NCBI GenBank assembly: GCA_029856435.1
Contig: JAHQXB010000014.1
Location: 1-37,379, forward strand
DNA length: 37,379 bases
Direction of reading: 5' to 3'
DNA from: Candidatus Jordarchaeia archaeon
GTDB taxonomy: Archaea > Asgardarchaeota > Jordiarchaeia > Jordiarchaeales > Jordiarchaeaceae
Notes under the pieces: generated by a model
The model's database searches: none
Seen by the model: the letters and a program-made list of their open reading frames with translations, nothing else
Told to the model about the DNA's origin: nothing
In this document: one piece after another, positions 1 through 7,978 of the stretch
Numbering within the stretch: position 1 is the first letter of the stretch
Layout of the letters: each line of letters begins with the position of its first letter
Made by a program: the position numbers and the translations under genes

Positions 1-93
1 AACATAGGCGTCCTCACTTTTCAATAGGGTAATCTGTGTCTCTTCCTCAACGCTGGGCTCATTACGCTCCCCATAAATAGACTTAAAACCCAT
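1..93 (-). CDS. partial hypothetical gene, 5' end only
   Basis: An open frame of 31 codons on the minus strand starts at an ATG (complement of 91-93) with MGFKSIYGERNE and runs off the left edge without a stop. It is too short for the ORF track. No clear ribosome binding site lies next to the ATG; a GGAG sits about 23 bases upstream. A perfect 7-bp palindrome (TTCGCAG-ATT-CTGCGAA, about 96-112) lies just upstream of the start, and the start region is repeated in inverted orientation at 251-265. The acidic, charged composition looks protein-like, but no family is recognised. Confidence 0.35.
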   Translation of the reverse strand, partial: MGFKSIYGERNEPSVEEETQITLLKSEDAYV

Positions 94-265
94 TTTTCGC
101 AGATTCTGCGAATTTCTCCGTGACGCTGAAAAACTCCCGGCGTTGTAGGTGTAGCCTCGAAGACCTCTCAAATAGTAGTTTGCGAGGGTTCCGAGAGACG
201 AGGTTCTCAAATCTAAGAGTCCACAAATCTCACAAAAAGATTCACAAATGTGCGAAAAATGGGTT
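87..265. repeat. 15-bp perfect inverted repeat, about 150 bp apart
   Basis: AACCCATTTTTCGCA at 87-101 is matched exactly by its reverse complement at 251-265. The left arm contains the start codon of the partial minus-strand gene. The interior holds further short inverted matches, such as CCTCG near 155 with CGAGG near 198. The plus-strand ORF at 120-308 lies in this structure and looks like a shadow. It may be a small mobile element or a structured leader, but no target-site duplication was found. Confidence 0.5.
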
Positions 266-470
266 AAAAGAAAGCAGTGGGTTTTTTCAGGGAGTTTTTT
301 GGCCTTGATTATTTTGATTTTGATGGTGCCGTGCCTAGATGTTTCTGGTTCCTTAGAACAAGCGCATAAGAAAATAGTCAGCTAGAAAATTCTTATTCAT
401 GAGCGATCAACATTGGAATCTAAGTTTTAGAATAACTTATCCAGACAGAAGCTATTGTTAACGACATAAA

Positions 471-578
471 GGTGATGTAGAATCGTCCGATTTCGCCTCA
501 AAAAAGGGGTGTTTATAGGGCTTCTTTCACGATTTGGAGCATTATTAGGGAGATGGAGCCGAATAAATCTGCATCACC
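471..578. mobile_element. MITE-A copy 1, 108 bp
   Basis: First member of a hairpin-forming family, starting GGTGATGTAGA and ending TCTGCATCACC. The ends form an imperfect inverted repeat of about 24 bp. The middle shares the landmarks TTTATAGGG, TTTCACGATTTGG and ATTAGGGAGATGG with the copies at 6038 and 19585. No target duplication is visible (left CGACATAAA, right CTTTTAGTG). The stem is the most mismatched of the three good copies, so this is probably an old insertion. It lies in the non-coding stretch 94-725, in which no real gene was seen. Confidence 0.75.
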
Positions 579-725
579 CTTTTAGTGGACACCTAACTGA
601 GCGCCACCTGCCAAGTATGGCTCATTTTTTGGCTTTTTTTCATAAATAAAAATAAATTATTCTTTTTACATTATTTATTACTACTATTATTTTTATTATG
701 TATTGGTTTAAAGGAGTTTCTCAAA

Positions 726-1253
726 ATGGGTTTATTTGATTATAGTGATTATCTTGTAGAAGAAAAGTTATTGACACCCCGATACACTCTCATAATAAAG
801 AATGAGAAGGGTGAAGAACTGGGAAGAGCAGTTAGTAAATTTCTCTCTTTTAAGGGAAAAATTGAATTCACCGACAACTTGGGACAAAAAGTGGGCTCAA
901 TTGAGGGAAAGCTGTCTGCTAGGCCCACCTTCAAAATAGTGGATCAGAACCAGAAACTCATTGCTATAATTAAGGAGAAAATGCTAACTATTCACGACGA
1001 CTGGTGGGTTGAGAACACGGAGGGAGAAAAAATCCTGTTTGTGAAGGGCGACGTATGGGGTTTAGAGTATAAAATTGAGGATAAGTCTGGTCTTGTTGTT
1101 GCGGAGGTTTCAAAAAAGTTTTGGTCCATACGCGACCATTTCGGAGTCAAAATAAAATACGATTTCAATCCCTTCCTAGTACTCTCCATCGTGGTGGCGA
1201 TAGGTTTCCAAAAGCAGAGAGAACGGGGTGCTGCTGTGGCTTCCGCCTCCTGA
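726..1253 (+). CDS. LURP-one-related (tubby C-terminal-like) protein
   Basis: A 175-aa protein starting MGLFDYSDYLVEEKLL behind GGAG. Repeated short beta-strand blocks of the type 'I.d..G..lg.v' run along the whole length, as in the LURP-one-related (LOR) family, whose fold resembles the tubby C-terminal/phospholipid scramblase barrel. The function in archaea is unknown; binding of a membrane or ligand is only an inference. A conserved HDDWWVE followed by SIRDHFGVKI marks the second half, then a hydrophobic strand LVLSIVVAIGF. A paralogue at 3445-3957 shares the start, the DDWWVE block and the SIRDH block. The extra tail (GAAVASAS) is absent from the paralogue. The family call is moderately sure. 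Confidence 0.7.
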   Translation: MGLFDYSDYLVEEKLLTPRYTLIIKNEKGEELGRAVSKFLSFKGKIEFTDNLGQKVGSIEGKLSARPTFKIVDQNQKLIAIIKEKMLTIHDDWWVENTEGEKILFVKGDVWGLEYKIEDKSGLVVAEVSKKFWSIRDHFGVKIKYDFNPFLVLSIVVAIGFQKQRERGAAVASAS

Positions 1254-1432
1254 AATAGTTGAAAAAATTTGTCAGCTAACAATGGGTGTTACGGGTGTCA
1301 TATTTTTTGTGGCGTTTTTAGAGTATTACCCGAAGCACATACAGAAATAAAAACTCTAAATCCATCCCTATTAGTGGACAAACCAGCACCAGTGAGGGCA
1401 CCATATAACTATAGAGTTTGGGGCTGATTCTT

Positions 1433-1831
1433 ATGGATAAAAAAGTTGACGAGTTAATGGGAAAAATTAAATCCGCAATTCCCGGGAAAAGTTTTCTGGC
1501 TCTGATGGACGAAGGAGGAAAAATTCTATACAACAATTTTCACAGCGGCTTGAATGGCAACATCAAAAACTTTGCCCCTGCAATAAAAATAATGGATGTG
1601 GGAGACTACCATATTAAGAACTATGATAAAAGCTGTTTAATCATCTACAAGGTCAGTGACAGTTTAGCTCTAATTGCAGAAAGCTACGTTAAGGAAGGCT
1701 TACTCATTTTCACGATAAAACACCTGGCGGAAAACTTAAAAGACCAGTTCCTTGAAATAGACATTCTACAAACTTTCACAAATATGGTGGAGGAAGAAAA
1801 AGAGGCCAAGATAACAGAGCAACTATTATGA
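1433..1831 (+). CDS. small protein, possibly roadblock/LC7-like
   Basis: The track starts this ORF at a TTG (1418), but ATG 1433 has a GGGG stretch nine bases upstream and gives MDKKVDELMGKIKS, 132 aa. The pattern is an N-terminal helix, then a strand-turn-strand with 'FLALMDEGGKILY', a central strand pair, a second 'SLALIAESYVKEGLLIF' segment, and a C-terminal helix. This order resembles roadblock/LC7 or longin-like domains, which in archaea accompany small GTPases, but no diagnostic motif proves it. No GTPase gene is adjacent. The C-terminus is acidic (EEEKEAKITEQLL). It lies downstream of the LURP-one gene on the same strand, across a 180-bp gap, so it may have its own promoter. Confidence 0.55.
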   Translation: MDKKVDELMGKIKSAIPGKSFLALMDEGGKILYNNFHSGLNGNIKNFAPAIKIMDVGDYHIKNYDKSCLIIYKVSDSLALIAESYVKEGLLIFTIKHLAENLKDQFLEIDILQTFTNMVEEEKEAKITEQLL

Positions 1832-2145
1832 AATTCTCCAAGATGCATAGCACTTAATGGGCCTCCATAAAAATGCGGATGCCGCTTCCTCTTCTGCCAT
1901 TAGGTGCGGTTTCCCTTCCCATAATTGGGAACGCTCCCTTTACAAAAGCTACAGGCGAGAAAAGCTCCTGACTTCTGGTTGAGGGGATGAATCTCCATGT
2001 TTATACACCAATTTTTGAACAAAGAATTTTGATGGGAAAGGGATACCCGAAAGCTAAGAAAATAAGGCTATCATCTGAAGTTGAAGAAAGGTTCCGGCAG
2101 GATATACGGGCTTGTTTGGAAGCTTTTCCGAGGAAGTCACTAACG

Positions 2146-2275
2146 CTGGTGGCACAGCCCCTCTGCAGACAGGTTTCCAAACAGTGAAGGTATGAATGCA
2201 GCCCTAGATTTGTCCCAGAAGCGGTGGAGATGCTGTGTTCAGGAATCCCCGAATTTGTTTGAGGGGAGTGTCAAC
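2146..2275 (+). pseudogene. IS200/IS605 tnpB 3' relic with right end
   Basis: The sequence CTGGTGGCACAGCCCCT is identical to a stretch in the solo right end at 21632-21876 (read on its minus strand), encoding the TnpB-tail peptide LVAQPL. Downstream come GCGGTGGAGATGCTG and the hairpin ATCCCC-GAATTTGTTTGA-GGGGAG followed by TGTCAACC, a layout typical of archaeal IS605-family right ends. No TnpB catalytic domain remains; the ORF at 1987-2187 overlaps the relic and shows no RuvC motif. The interval 1832-2145 upstream holds short inverted repeats but no recognisable gene. Confidence 0.5.
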
Positions 2276-2285
2276 CGAGTTTCGC

Positions 2286-2930
2286 CTACTTGGGAACCTT
2301 TCTTTCCCTTATGTTAACCCAAAGCGAGCCAAAAATGATGAATCCCAGTTCAATAATTGGAATGCCGCCAACATTGGTGCTGCTAAGAATATCGCGTAAA
2401 ACGCCAGCGAAGCTTATGAATACTCCAGAGCCATAGATTGCCGCGGTTTCAATGAAAATTTTTCTATAGTGCCTGAATAATCTTTCCTTACCATGCTTTC
2501 TGATTTCTTCCGGAAACTCTTTGATGAGGTGGTGCCACCAAAGGCTCCAAACTGCAAAAAGTAAAGCTAAAACCAGAACAACACTATAGAAGGGCCAACG
2601 AAAATTTCCTATGCCATAAATAGCGCAGGGAAAACACGAAATAACTATGAGCAAAAGAGCGTCTACTATTGGAAACGGCATATCGGGGCGAATATACCTC
2701 ATTCGAGTACTCAGATAAGACCACCACCATGAAAGCACAGATATTGCAACAATAATGAACACAAATATTCCCACTACACCCAATTCCGTGGCGAAGATGA
2801 TGCTGAACCCCACAGCTATACTTACAAGAGTTGTTGCCAGCTCCACAAATATCTCGCGAGTAATCTCTTTTCCCAAACCCACTACTCGAACGTTCCTTCT
2901 CTCCTTATTCTCACTTATTCTTTCTTCCAA
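2286..2930 (-). CDS. multi-pass membrane protein, unknown function
   Basis: The track begins at a TTG (2990), but a TTG at 2930 with GGAGG eight bases upstream gives MEERISENKERRNV, 214 aa, and is the more likely start. A charged N-terminus is followed by about six hydrophobic spans: two around VSIAVGFSIIFATELGV and IFVFIIVAISVLSWWW, two around IVDALLLIVISCF and YSVVLVLALLFAVWSLWW, and two near the C-terminus (AAIYGSGVFISF and IIELGFIIFGSLW). A basic cytoplasmic loop (KHGKERLFRHYRK) separates the last pair. No family motif is recognised. The downstream end abuts the IS605 relic. Confidence 0.65.
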   Translation of the reverse strand: MEERISENKERRNVRVVGLGKEITREIFVELATTLVSIAVGFSIIFATELGVVGIFVFIIVAISVLSWWWSYLSTRMRYIRPDMPFPIVDALLLIVISCFPCAIYGIGNFRWPFYSVVLVLALLFAVWSLWWHHLIKEFPEEIRKHGKERLFRHYRKIFIETAAIYGSGVFISFAGVLRDILSSTNVGGIPIIELGFIIFGSLWVNIRERKVPK

Positions 2931-2990
2931 ATCTCTTACCTCCAAATCGCCACAAGTAGACCAAAAAGGATATAATAATTGATCCCACAA

Positions 2991-3444
2991 AGTCTAAACC
3001 ACTTTTCGGAATAAAATAATTAACATCTTTATGCAATTTTAATTTTCTCCAAACACTTCAACACATTTCTTTCCCTCTCACAACCTCCAATCAAACTAAT
3101 AAAACAGACCCCAAAAGGGCTCAACAATCTAACCCGTCAACGGTACTACCAGCCTTAGGTTCATTTGGAGGAATCATTAGGCTCTCTCCTTCTCAATAGA
3201 TGGTGTTATGCTGTGTATCGCTTTAGAGAGGTAGGATTTCAGAAATTTTTCCTCTTCTACTGGAATTTATTATTTGGTTCAGGCTACGGATGAAGCGTTA
3301 GGGCTTCTAACCACCTGTTCGGTAGGGGTTTTAATGGGGATTTTGAAAAGTGGAGATGGAACAACTTTTGGTTTATGTGATTCATCATAGATGCGGTAAA
3401 AATATTAGGGCGGATATTGGTTATTTTTTTGAGAGGTTTCAGAT
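2991..3444. other. intergenic stretch, no gene seen
   Basis: Between the membrane protein and the second LURP-one gene there is an AT-rich region with stops in all frames and no ORF of note. It must hold the promoters of the plus-strand LURP-one gene and of the minus-strand membrane gene. No convincing TATA/BRE pair, RNA motif or repeat was picked out by eye. Confidence 0.4.
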
Positions 3445-3957
3445 TTGGGTTTGTTTGATTATAGAACTTATCTTGTAGATGAAAAGTTGTTGTCTGTACG
3501 TGACACTTTGGTAATTAAGGATGAGAAAGGCAGGGAACTGGGCAAAGCCGTAAAAAGGCTTTTGGCGCTGAGAGAAGAAATAGAGTTCATTGATAGCCAG
3601 GGAAAAAAGGTTGGAGCAGTCAAGAGGAAAATGGTTACAGTCGCACCCGCCTTTGAAGTCTATGACCAAGGCAAGAAACGTGTAGCAAACATCAAAAAGA
3701 AAATTGTGGCCATCGGGGATGACTGGTGGGTGGAGGATAAAAAGGGCAAAAAAATACTAAACGTTGATGGGAACATTCTGGATTTGGAGTACAAAATAAA
3801 AGATAAACTTGGTCAAGAAGTTGCCCTGGTGTCAAGAAAACTTTTTTCTATACGCGACCACTACGGTGTCAAAATAGTTGGGGATGTTGATCCCCTACTG
3901 GTTCTGGCCACAGTTGTTTCAATAAATATGGAGAAAGAGAGGAAGGAGAAAGACTGA
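3445..3957 (+). CDS. LURP-one-related protein, second paralogue
   Basis: A 170-aa protein starting at TTG: GAGAGG lies eight bases upstream, and the peptide MGLFDYRTYLVDEKLL aligns with the ATG start of the first paralogue. It has the same repeated beta-strand pattern and the DDWWVED and SIRDHYGVKI blocks as the gene at 726. Roughly half the residues look identical, so this is a duplication old enough to have diverged. It is shorter at the C-terminus and ends in a charged ERKEKD. The family is LURP-one-related (LOR), with unknown function in archaea. It converges with sufB, 32 bp away. Confidence 0.7.
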   Translation: MGLFDYRTYLVDEKLLSVRDTLVIKDEKGRELGKAVKRLLALREEIEFIDSQGKKVGAVKRKMVTVAPAFEVYDQGKKRVANIKKKIVAIGDDWWVEDKKGKKILNVDGNILDLEYKIKDKLGQEVALVSRKLFSIRDHYGVKIVGDVDPLLVLATVVSINMEKERKEKD

Positions 3958-3989
3958 GTTTCCCAAAAAAAGGGGTTGTGTTTCTTGTT

Positions 3990-5210
3990 TTACATTGATT
4001 TTGCTGTGAGGTCTATGGCTCTTTGGATCTCTTTTTCTAGGAATTCTGGTAGGCCAAAGACTCTTATGTCCATGAAGCCTCTCACTATTAGGGCGGATGC
4101 CTCCTTTTCTGAGAAGCCTCTAGACATGAGGTATAGTATTTGTTCCTCGGCGATTTTTCCCACTGCGGCTTCGTGGGAGAGTTCCGCTCCACTTTTGCTG
4201 CCGATTAGTTCGGGGATGGCGTGTATTGTGGCGTTGTCTGAGAGTAGGAGTCCGTTGCATTCGAGGTGTGCTCTACTCTTTGAATTATTACCTACCAGCA
4301 TTCCCCTAGAGTAAACGTGGGCTTTATCTGTGGCGATTACTCTGGAGCTTACTTCGGCTCGGGTTTCGTCTCCGTCCAGAATAACTTTTGATCCCAGGTC
4401 GATTTGGGAGGAGCCACTGGCATAGATAACGGAGTTGAAAATTGCTGTGGACTTGTTCCCCTTGCAGTAGGCTGTTGGGTAGCTTTGAATGCTTCTTACT
4501 GGTTTGAGGAGTACATAGTTGTTTATGTAGGTTGCCCCGTCTTCCAGCAAGATTCCAGTTCGGGGGCGGACGTCCACATCCTGCTTCCAGTTGTGAACCA
4601 TGGTGAAGGTCAGCTTGGACCCCCTCTTTAGGTAAAATTCGGAGATTCCCACGTGGAGACCTCTACGCAGGTTTGGATGGGTAACGCAGCCCGTTATCAA
4701 TTGGGCTTCTGAGTCTGGCTCCAGCACCACAATGTTGTGAACATTTTGGTCAATGTTTTCACCCGCCAAAAAGAGGCAGGATTGCAGGGGGAGAGTGATT
4801 TTTACTCCTTCAAAGACATGGATGAAGTATCCGTGGTCCCATTCTAATTCTGCTAGGGCGGTGTATTTGTCTGTGTCTACTGGGACGAGGTTCCACCAGT
4901 AATCTTTGAGCCAGTCATATTTTTCGAGTGCCTGTTTGGTGCTCATTATTTCCGCTTTGTCTTTGAATGTGGTGTCTACGGTGCAGGAAACAACTGAGTG
5001 GTCTATTTGGAAGAATGTTCCTGCTCTTTCTTTGGTTTTGGGTGTGACTCCGCAACTCATGGCTCCCTCTAGGATTGGTTCTGGGAGTTCTGATATATTG
5101 GTTTCATCCCAATTGGTGGAGTTTCTTGAATACTCTTCTAGATTGAGGTCTACTCCATAGGGTGCGGGTTTATTTATTGCTTCTAGGGCTCTTTTCCTAT
5201 ACTCCGACAT
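3990..5210 (-). CDS. sufB: SufB-type Fe-S assembly scaffold
   Basis: A 406-aa protein of the SufB/SufD family. The C-terminal right-handed beta-helix shows the family pattern, with GDETRAEVSSRVIATDKAHVYSRG, then SRAHLECNGLLLSDNATIHAIPEL and ELSHEAAVGKIAEEQILYLMSRG, followed by the helical end typical of SufB. In the SUF system SufB and the ATPase SufC build [Fe-S] clusters in the cytosol. The start codon overlaps the end of sufC by 28 bases, so the two are translationally coupled. There is no sufD, sufS, sufE or sufU nearby, matching the minimal SufBC layout common in anaerobic archaea. The length is shorter than bacterial SufB (about 480 aa). Confidence 0.92.
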   Translation of the reverse strand: MSEYRKRALEAINKPAPYGVDLNLEEYSRNSTNWDETNISELPEPILEGAMSCGVTPKTKERAGTFFQIDHSVVSCTVDTTFKDKAEIMSTKQALEKYDWLKDYWWNLVPVDTDKYTALAELEWDHGYFIHVFEGVKITLPLQSCLFLAGENIDQNVHNIVVLEPDSEAQLITGCVTHPNLRRGLHVGISEFYLKRGSKLTFTMVHNWKQDVDVRPRTGILLEDGATYINNYVLLKPVRSIQSYPTAYCKGNKSTAIFNSVIYASGSSQIDLGSKVILDGDETRAEVSSRVIATDKAHVYSRGMLVGNNSKSRAHLECNGLLLSDNATIHAIPELIGSKSGAELSHEAAVGKIAEEQILYLMSRGFSEKEASALIVRGFMDIRVFGLPEFLEKEIQRAIDLTAKSM

Positions 5211-5920
5211 CTTTCACACCACCAGTAGCCTTCTCTTAGAATGTGGTCAAGTGTTTCTAGGGGTGCCCCCGAGCAGGCTATGCAGCCCTCAATTATTACG
5301 TGGGCCTTGTTTGTTCTCACATAGCGTAGAATGTATCCTTGATGGGTTATGAGGATTCCTGACCTTTCCTCTAGGAGTTCATTTATGAGTTTCCCGATTA
5401 GCTCCAAGTTTTCAACGTCAACACCTGAGTCTGGCTCGTCAAGCATGATGAATTCCGGTCTCTGGGCCAGTATTTGGAGGACTTCGGAACGTTTGACTTC
5501 GCCTCCGGAGAATCCGTAGTTTAGATCCCTGTCTAGGAATGATGCTGGAAAATTGACCTTCTTAGCTAGGCTCTTTTCTCTTCCAGCTAGATTGTGGTTT
5601 TTTTCGCTTATTTTGCTTACAATGTCTCCTAACTTTACGCCTCTTATGGCTGGGGGATGCTGGAATGTGACGCCCATTCCCATTTTTATTCGTTCGTCGG
5701 TGGGCAGATTTGTTATGTCCTTGCCTTTGAAATAGATTTTTCCAGATATTATCCTATATTTTGGGAAGCCCAATAATGTAAAGATGAGGGAAGTTTTTCC
5801 GCTCCCATTGGGACCGAATATAACATGAACTTCTTTTTCTGGAATTTCAAGGTTAAAATCGTGGAGGACTTTTTTTCCGTCCACAACTACATTGAGGTCA
5901 TGGATTTCTAATATGTTCAA
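5183..5920 (-). CDS. sufC: SufC ATPase of Fe-S assembly, with Cys-rich tail
   Basis: An ABC ATPase of about 245 aa. The Walker A is GPNGSGKTS, the signature FSGGEVKRSE and the Walker B EFIMLDEPDSGVD, followed by the SufC-like ITHQGYILRYV. It powers assembly on SufB. The track starts at ATG 5947, which has no ribosome site; TTG 5920 has GGAGG eight bases upstream and gives MNILEIHDLNVV, the normal SufC length, so 5920 is preferred. An unusual point is the C-terminal extension with two CxxC pairs (CIAC and CERC, about 18 residues apart), which could bind zinc or a cluster. It is the first gene of the pair. Confidence 0.92.
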   Translation of the reverse strand: MNILEIHDLNVVVDGKKVLHDFNLEIPEKEVHVIFGPNGSGKTSLIFTLLGFPKYRIISGKIYFKGKDITNLPTDERIKMGMGVTFQHPPAIRGVKLGDIVSKISEKNHNLAGREKSLAKKVNFPASFLDRDLNYGFSGGEVKRSEVLQILAQRPEFIMLDEPDSGVDVENLELIGKLINELLEERSGILITHQGYILRYVRTNKAHVIIEGCIACSGAPLETLDHILREGYWWCERCRSIGKEP

Positions 5921-6037
5921 CTTCCTCGCCTCCGAAAACAGCCTCATTTAGTTCAGGAACATGGGTACAAGCAACTCCTTTAATTCCACTTATGCGTTAT
6001 TGTAGCTGTATTAATATATATTGCTCCCTACCCAGCC

Positions 6038-6146
6038 GGTGATGTAGAATCGTTCGATTTCGCCTCAAAAAGGGGGATGTTTATAGGGATTCTTTCACGA
6101 TTTGGAGCCTTATTAGGGAGATGGAATCGAACAAATCTGCATCACC
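6038..6146. mobile_element. MITE-A copy 2, interrupted at its end by MITE-B
   Basis: Begins GGTGATGTAGAATCG and ends TCTGCATCACC. The termini pair over about 24 positions with two mismatches if G-U pairs are allowed. An inner hairpin (TATAGGGATTC with GGAGCCTTAT) flanks the loop TTTCACGATTT. The last seven bases, CATCACC, are repeated at 6334-6340 because another element inserted there. It sits upstream of sufC, in the direction from which its promoter would read. Confidence 0.85.
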
Positions 6147-6333
6147 CCATATGTTTAGGCGGCACTCCTGTTTATAGGGATCTGTTTTGTGGCTGCCTGA
6201 GAGAAACCATCACCCCCATCTTTTTTAAACACCTTTGTGTAGAAAAATGGAGGTAGGAAGGGATGCAGAAGCAGGCTAAGGCAAGCTCACACCACAAAAA
6301 TTCAGATCCCCGGAGTGTTGCTTAAACATATGG
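6147..6333. mobile_element. MITE-B, 187-bp hairpin element with target duplication
   Basis: The ends CCATATGTTTA and TAAACATATGG are perfect 11-bp inverted repeats, extending to 19 of 22 with CACTCC/GGAGTG. Further pairing segments follow in order: GGGATCTG with CAGATCCC, TTTTGTGG with CCACAAAA, and GCCTG with CAGGC. The whole unit could therefore fold into one long hairpin. It is flanked by CATCACC on both sides (6140-6146 and 6334-6340), the left one being the end of MITE-A copy 2. It has no ORF, so it is non-autonomous. Only one copy was seen in this window. Confidence 0.75.
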
Positions 6334-6540
6334 CATCACCTACGCAGCCTGCCTAAATTTTTTAAATATTTTTGAGTTGTTCGTTTCACATTTTAGAGTA
6401 GTTTTGGGAAAGAGTCTAAAAATACGTTTTTCCCACCTTTGCCGAATTTTTGGTCGAAAAAGTTTGGTGAGTGTTTATCAGCATGTTTTGTGAAGATTTT
6501 CCAAAGTGGTGCTTTCTTCTTGGTTGTATGTGTATAATTT

Positions 6541-7743
6541 TTAGAACTCGTTTTGGGTCAGAATGTTTAGGAAATAGTCTAGGCCGTTGCCCATTTTTTG
6601 GAGCTCATTTCTTTTGTACGGGGGTTCATCCAACAGGTTTAGCACATCTTTTTCCAAGTTTTCTGCGATTTTGCCATAGCCATATTTCTGGACCATTAGA
6701 GCGTTTTTCCTCTTTTCCATGTGTTCCTTGGCGGAGAATAGTAGTAGGGGCACTCCATACATTATGGCTTCAGAAATGGTTCCAAATCCGCCCCGCGTAA
6801 TAACAAGGCTTGAAGCGTTAATGTAGTTTTGAATGTCTGGGAGGAAACCGTTGAATTTCAAGTTTTCCTGCTCCAATTCTCTGCAAATTCCCGATGGTGC
6901 AACCACATGGAAGTGGATGTCTGGGTGTTCCAGTGCAATCTTTTTGTAAATGTGAAAATCATAATTTTTCCTTAAACAGCTTTTTTGGTAGGGTCTTCCC
7001 ATCACTAGAACCAATGGTTCATTTTTGCCCAATCCTAATTCCTCTCTCACCTTTGATTTGGTTTTGGTCACGTCTCTAACAATTGGGGGATAGACTTTTT
7101 CGCAGTCCACAACTTCTGGCCTAATATCCATTGCGAAATTCTCAGAAAGGCCCAAAAATGAACGCACACGCTCCCCCCAAACTATGGGCCTCTCAACCAG
7201 ATACGAGTAAAAATTCATCCTGAACTCTCTCCACCCGTACTTAAAGGGTAGGTAGTGAGTAATATTAATAGTCCTCATTCCCGGAATGCATGTGAGATGG
7301 GGGTTATAATCGTTAATTAGGACACGGTACTTCAAGCTCATAATTAGGATTCTCAAAAAGTCTATGGGGAAATATAGGCTACCAAAAATTAACCTCAAAA
7401 CCGTAGGGAAAACATTGAGGTCACCATTATTGCTATAAACATATTTTATTCCATGAAGCTTATTATTACACTTTAAATCGGGCTGGGAGAGAAATTTTAT
7501 TCTTTCCTCATCACTGAATACAAGGAAATCTATATTACTCATTTTTAGCCTTGAAGCTATTGCGCAAATCCTCTGGGCATGGCCGTATCCCTCTGTTGTG
7601 GGGCAAAGAACTACTTTGAAACTTTGATTTTCACAAATCGGTTTTTCCAACAATTGTTTATCCAACTCAGCGGTTACCAATCTCTTATCTCCCATCAAAA
7701 CTTTTGAGCTGAACTCGTATTCCTCTTCTCGCCAAATTATCAT
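6541..7743 (-). CDS. MurG-like glycosyltransferase (GT-B fold)
   Basis: A 400-aa protein. The N-terminal domain begins with a Rossmann-like stretch, VVLCPTTEGYGHAQRICAIA, the glycine/His loop of MurG/UGT-type GT-B enzymes. The C-terminal donor-binding domain carries LVLVMGRPYQKSC, then SLVITRGGFGTISEAIMYGVPLLLF, the typical nucleotide-sugar 'GG.GT..E....G.P.L' motif. It probably transfers a sugar from a nucleotide sugar to a lipid or glycan on the cytoplasmic membrane face; donor and acceptor are unknown. No ribosome site is seen at ATG 7743, so a later start is possible. No other glycan genes adjoin it. The upstream region holds the structured RNA. Confidence 0.75.
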   Translation of the reverse strand: MIIWREEEYEFSSKVLMGDKRLVTAELDKQLLEKPICENQSFKVVLCPTTEGYGHAQRICAIASRLKMSNIDFLVFSDEERIKFLSQPDLKCNNKLHGIKYVYSNNGDLNVFPTVLRLIFGSLYFPIDFLRILIMSLKYRVLINDYNPHLTCIPGMRTINITHYLPFKYGWREFRMNFYSYLVERPIVWGERVRSFLGLSENFAMDIRPEVVDCEKVYPPIVRDVTKTKSKVREELGLGKNEPLVLVMGRPYQKSCLRKNYDFHIYKKIALEHPDIHFHVVAPSGICRELEQENLKFNGFLPDIQNYINASSLVITRGGFGTISEAIMYGVPLLLFSAKEHMEKRKNALMVQKYGYGKIAENLEKDVLNLLDEPPYKRNELQKMGNGLDYFLNILTQNEF

Positions 7744-7934
7744 AAGATTAGGTTTTTTGTTTTTCTCTCTTTAAAAGAATTGTTGGCGAGATAAACCCCC
7801 AGCTTCTTGAGCCAAGTCTAGGAGAGCATACCAGCCAAAGTTTATAAAGACCACCTCAAGAAGAACAACCGTTTTCAAACAGTGAATAAATTAAGGAAGT
7901 TTTTTGATCTGGCAAAACGAACAGAATATCAAAA

Positions 7935-7954
7935 TGTTCCCCTTAAGGGGAACA
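7935..7954. repeat. 20-bp perfect palindrome
   Basis: TGTTCCCCTTAAGGGGAACA is a perfect 20-base palindrome between the glycosyltransferase start and the structured RNA. It could be a dimeric regulator site or a hairpin just upstream of the RNA. No T-run follows, so a terminator is less likely. Confidence 0.5.
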
Positions 7955-7978
7955 ATCGGAGAAAAACCAAGCCACACC

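Larger units (their letters stand above)
6029..6349. repeat. 9-bp target duplication of MITE-A copy 2 (outer limits)
   Basis: TACCCAGCC (6029-6037) lies directly left of MITE-A copy 2. If the nested MITE-B and one copy of CATCACC are removed, the base following the element begins TACGCAGCC (6341-6349), an 8 of 9 match. This is the same duplication length as the perfect one around the copy at 19585. The interval 5948-6540 contains no gene. Confidence 0.7.

Noticed and set aside
120-308. Plus-strand ORF of 62 aa
   Set aside because: It overlaps the inverted-repeat structure, has no ribosome site and no protein-like pattern.
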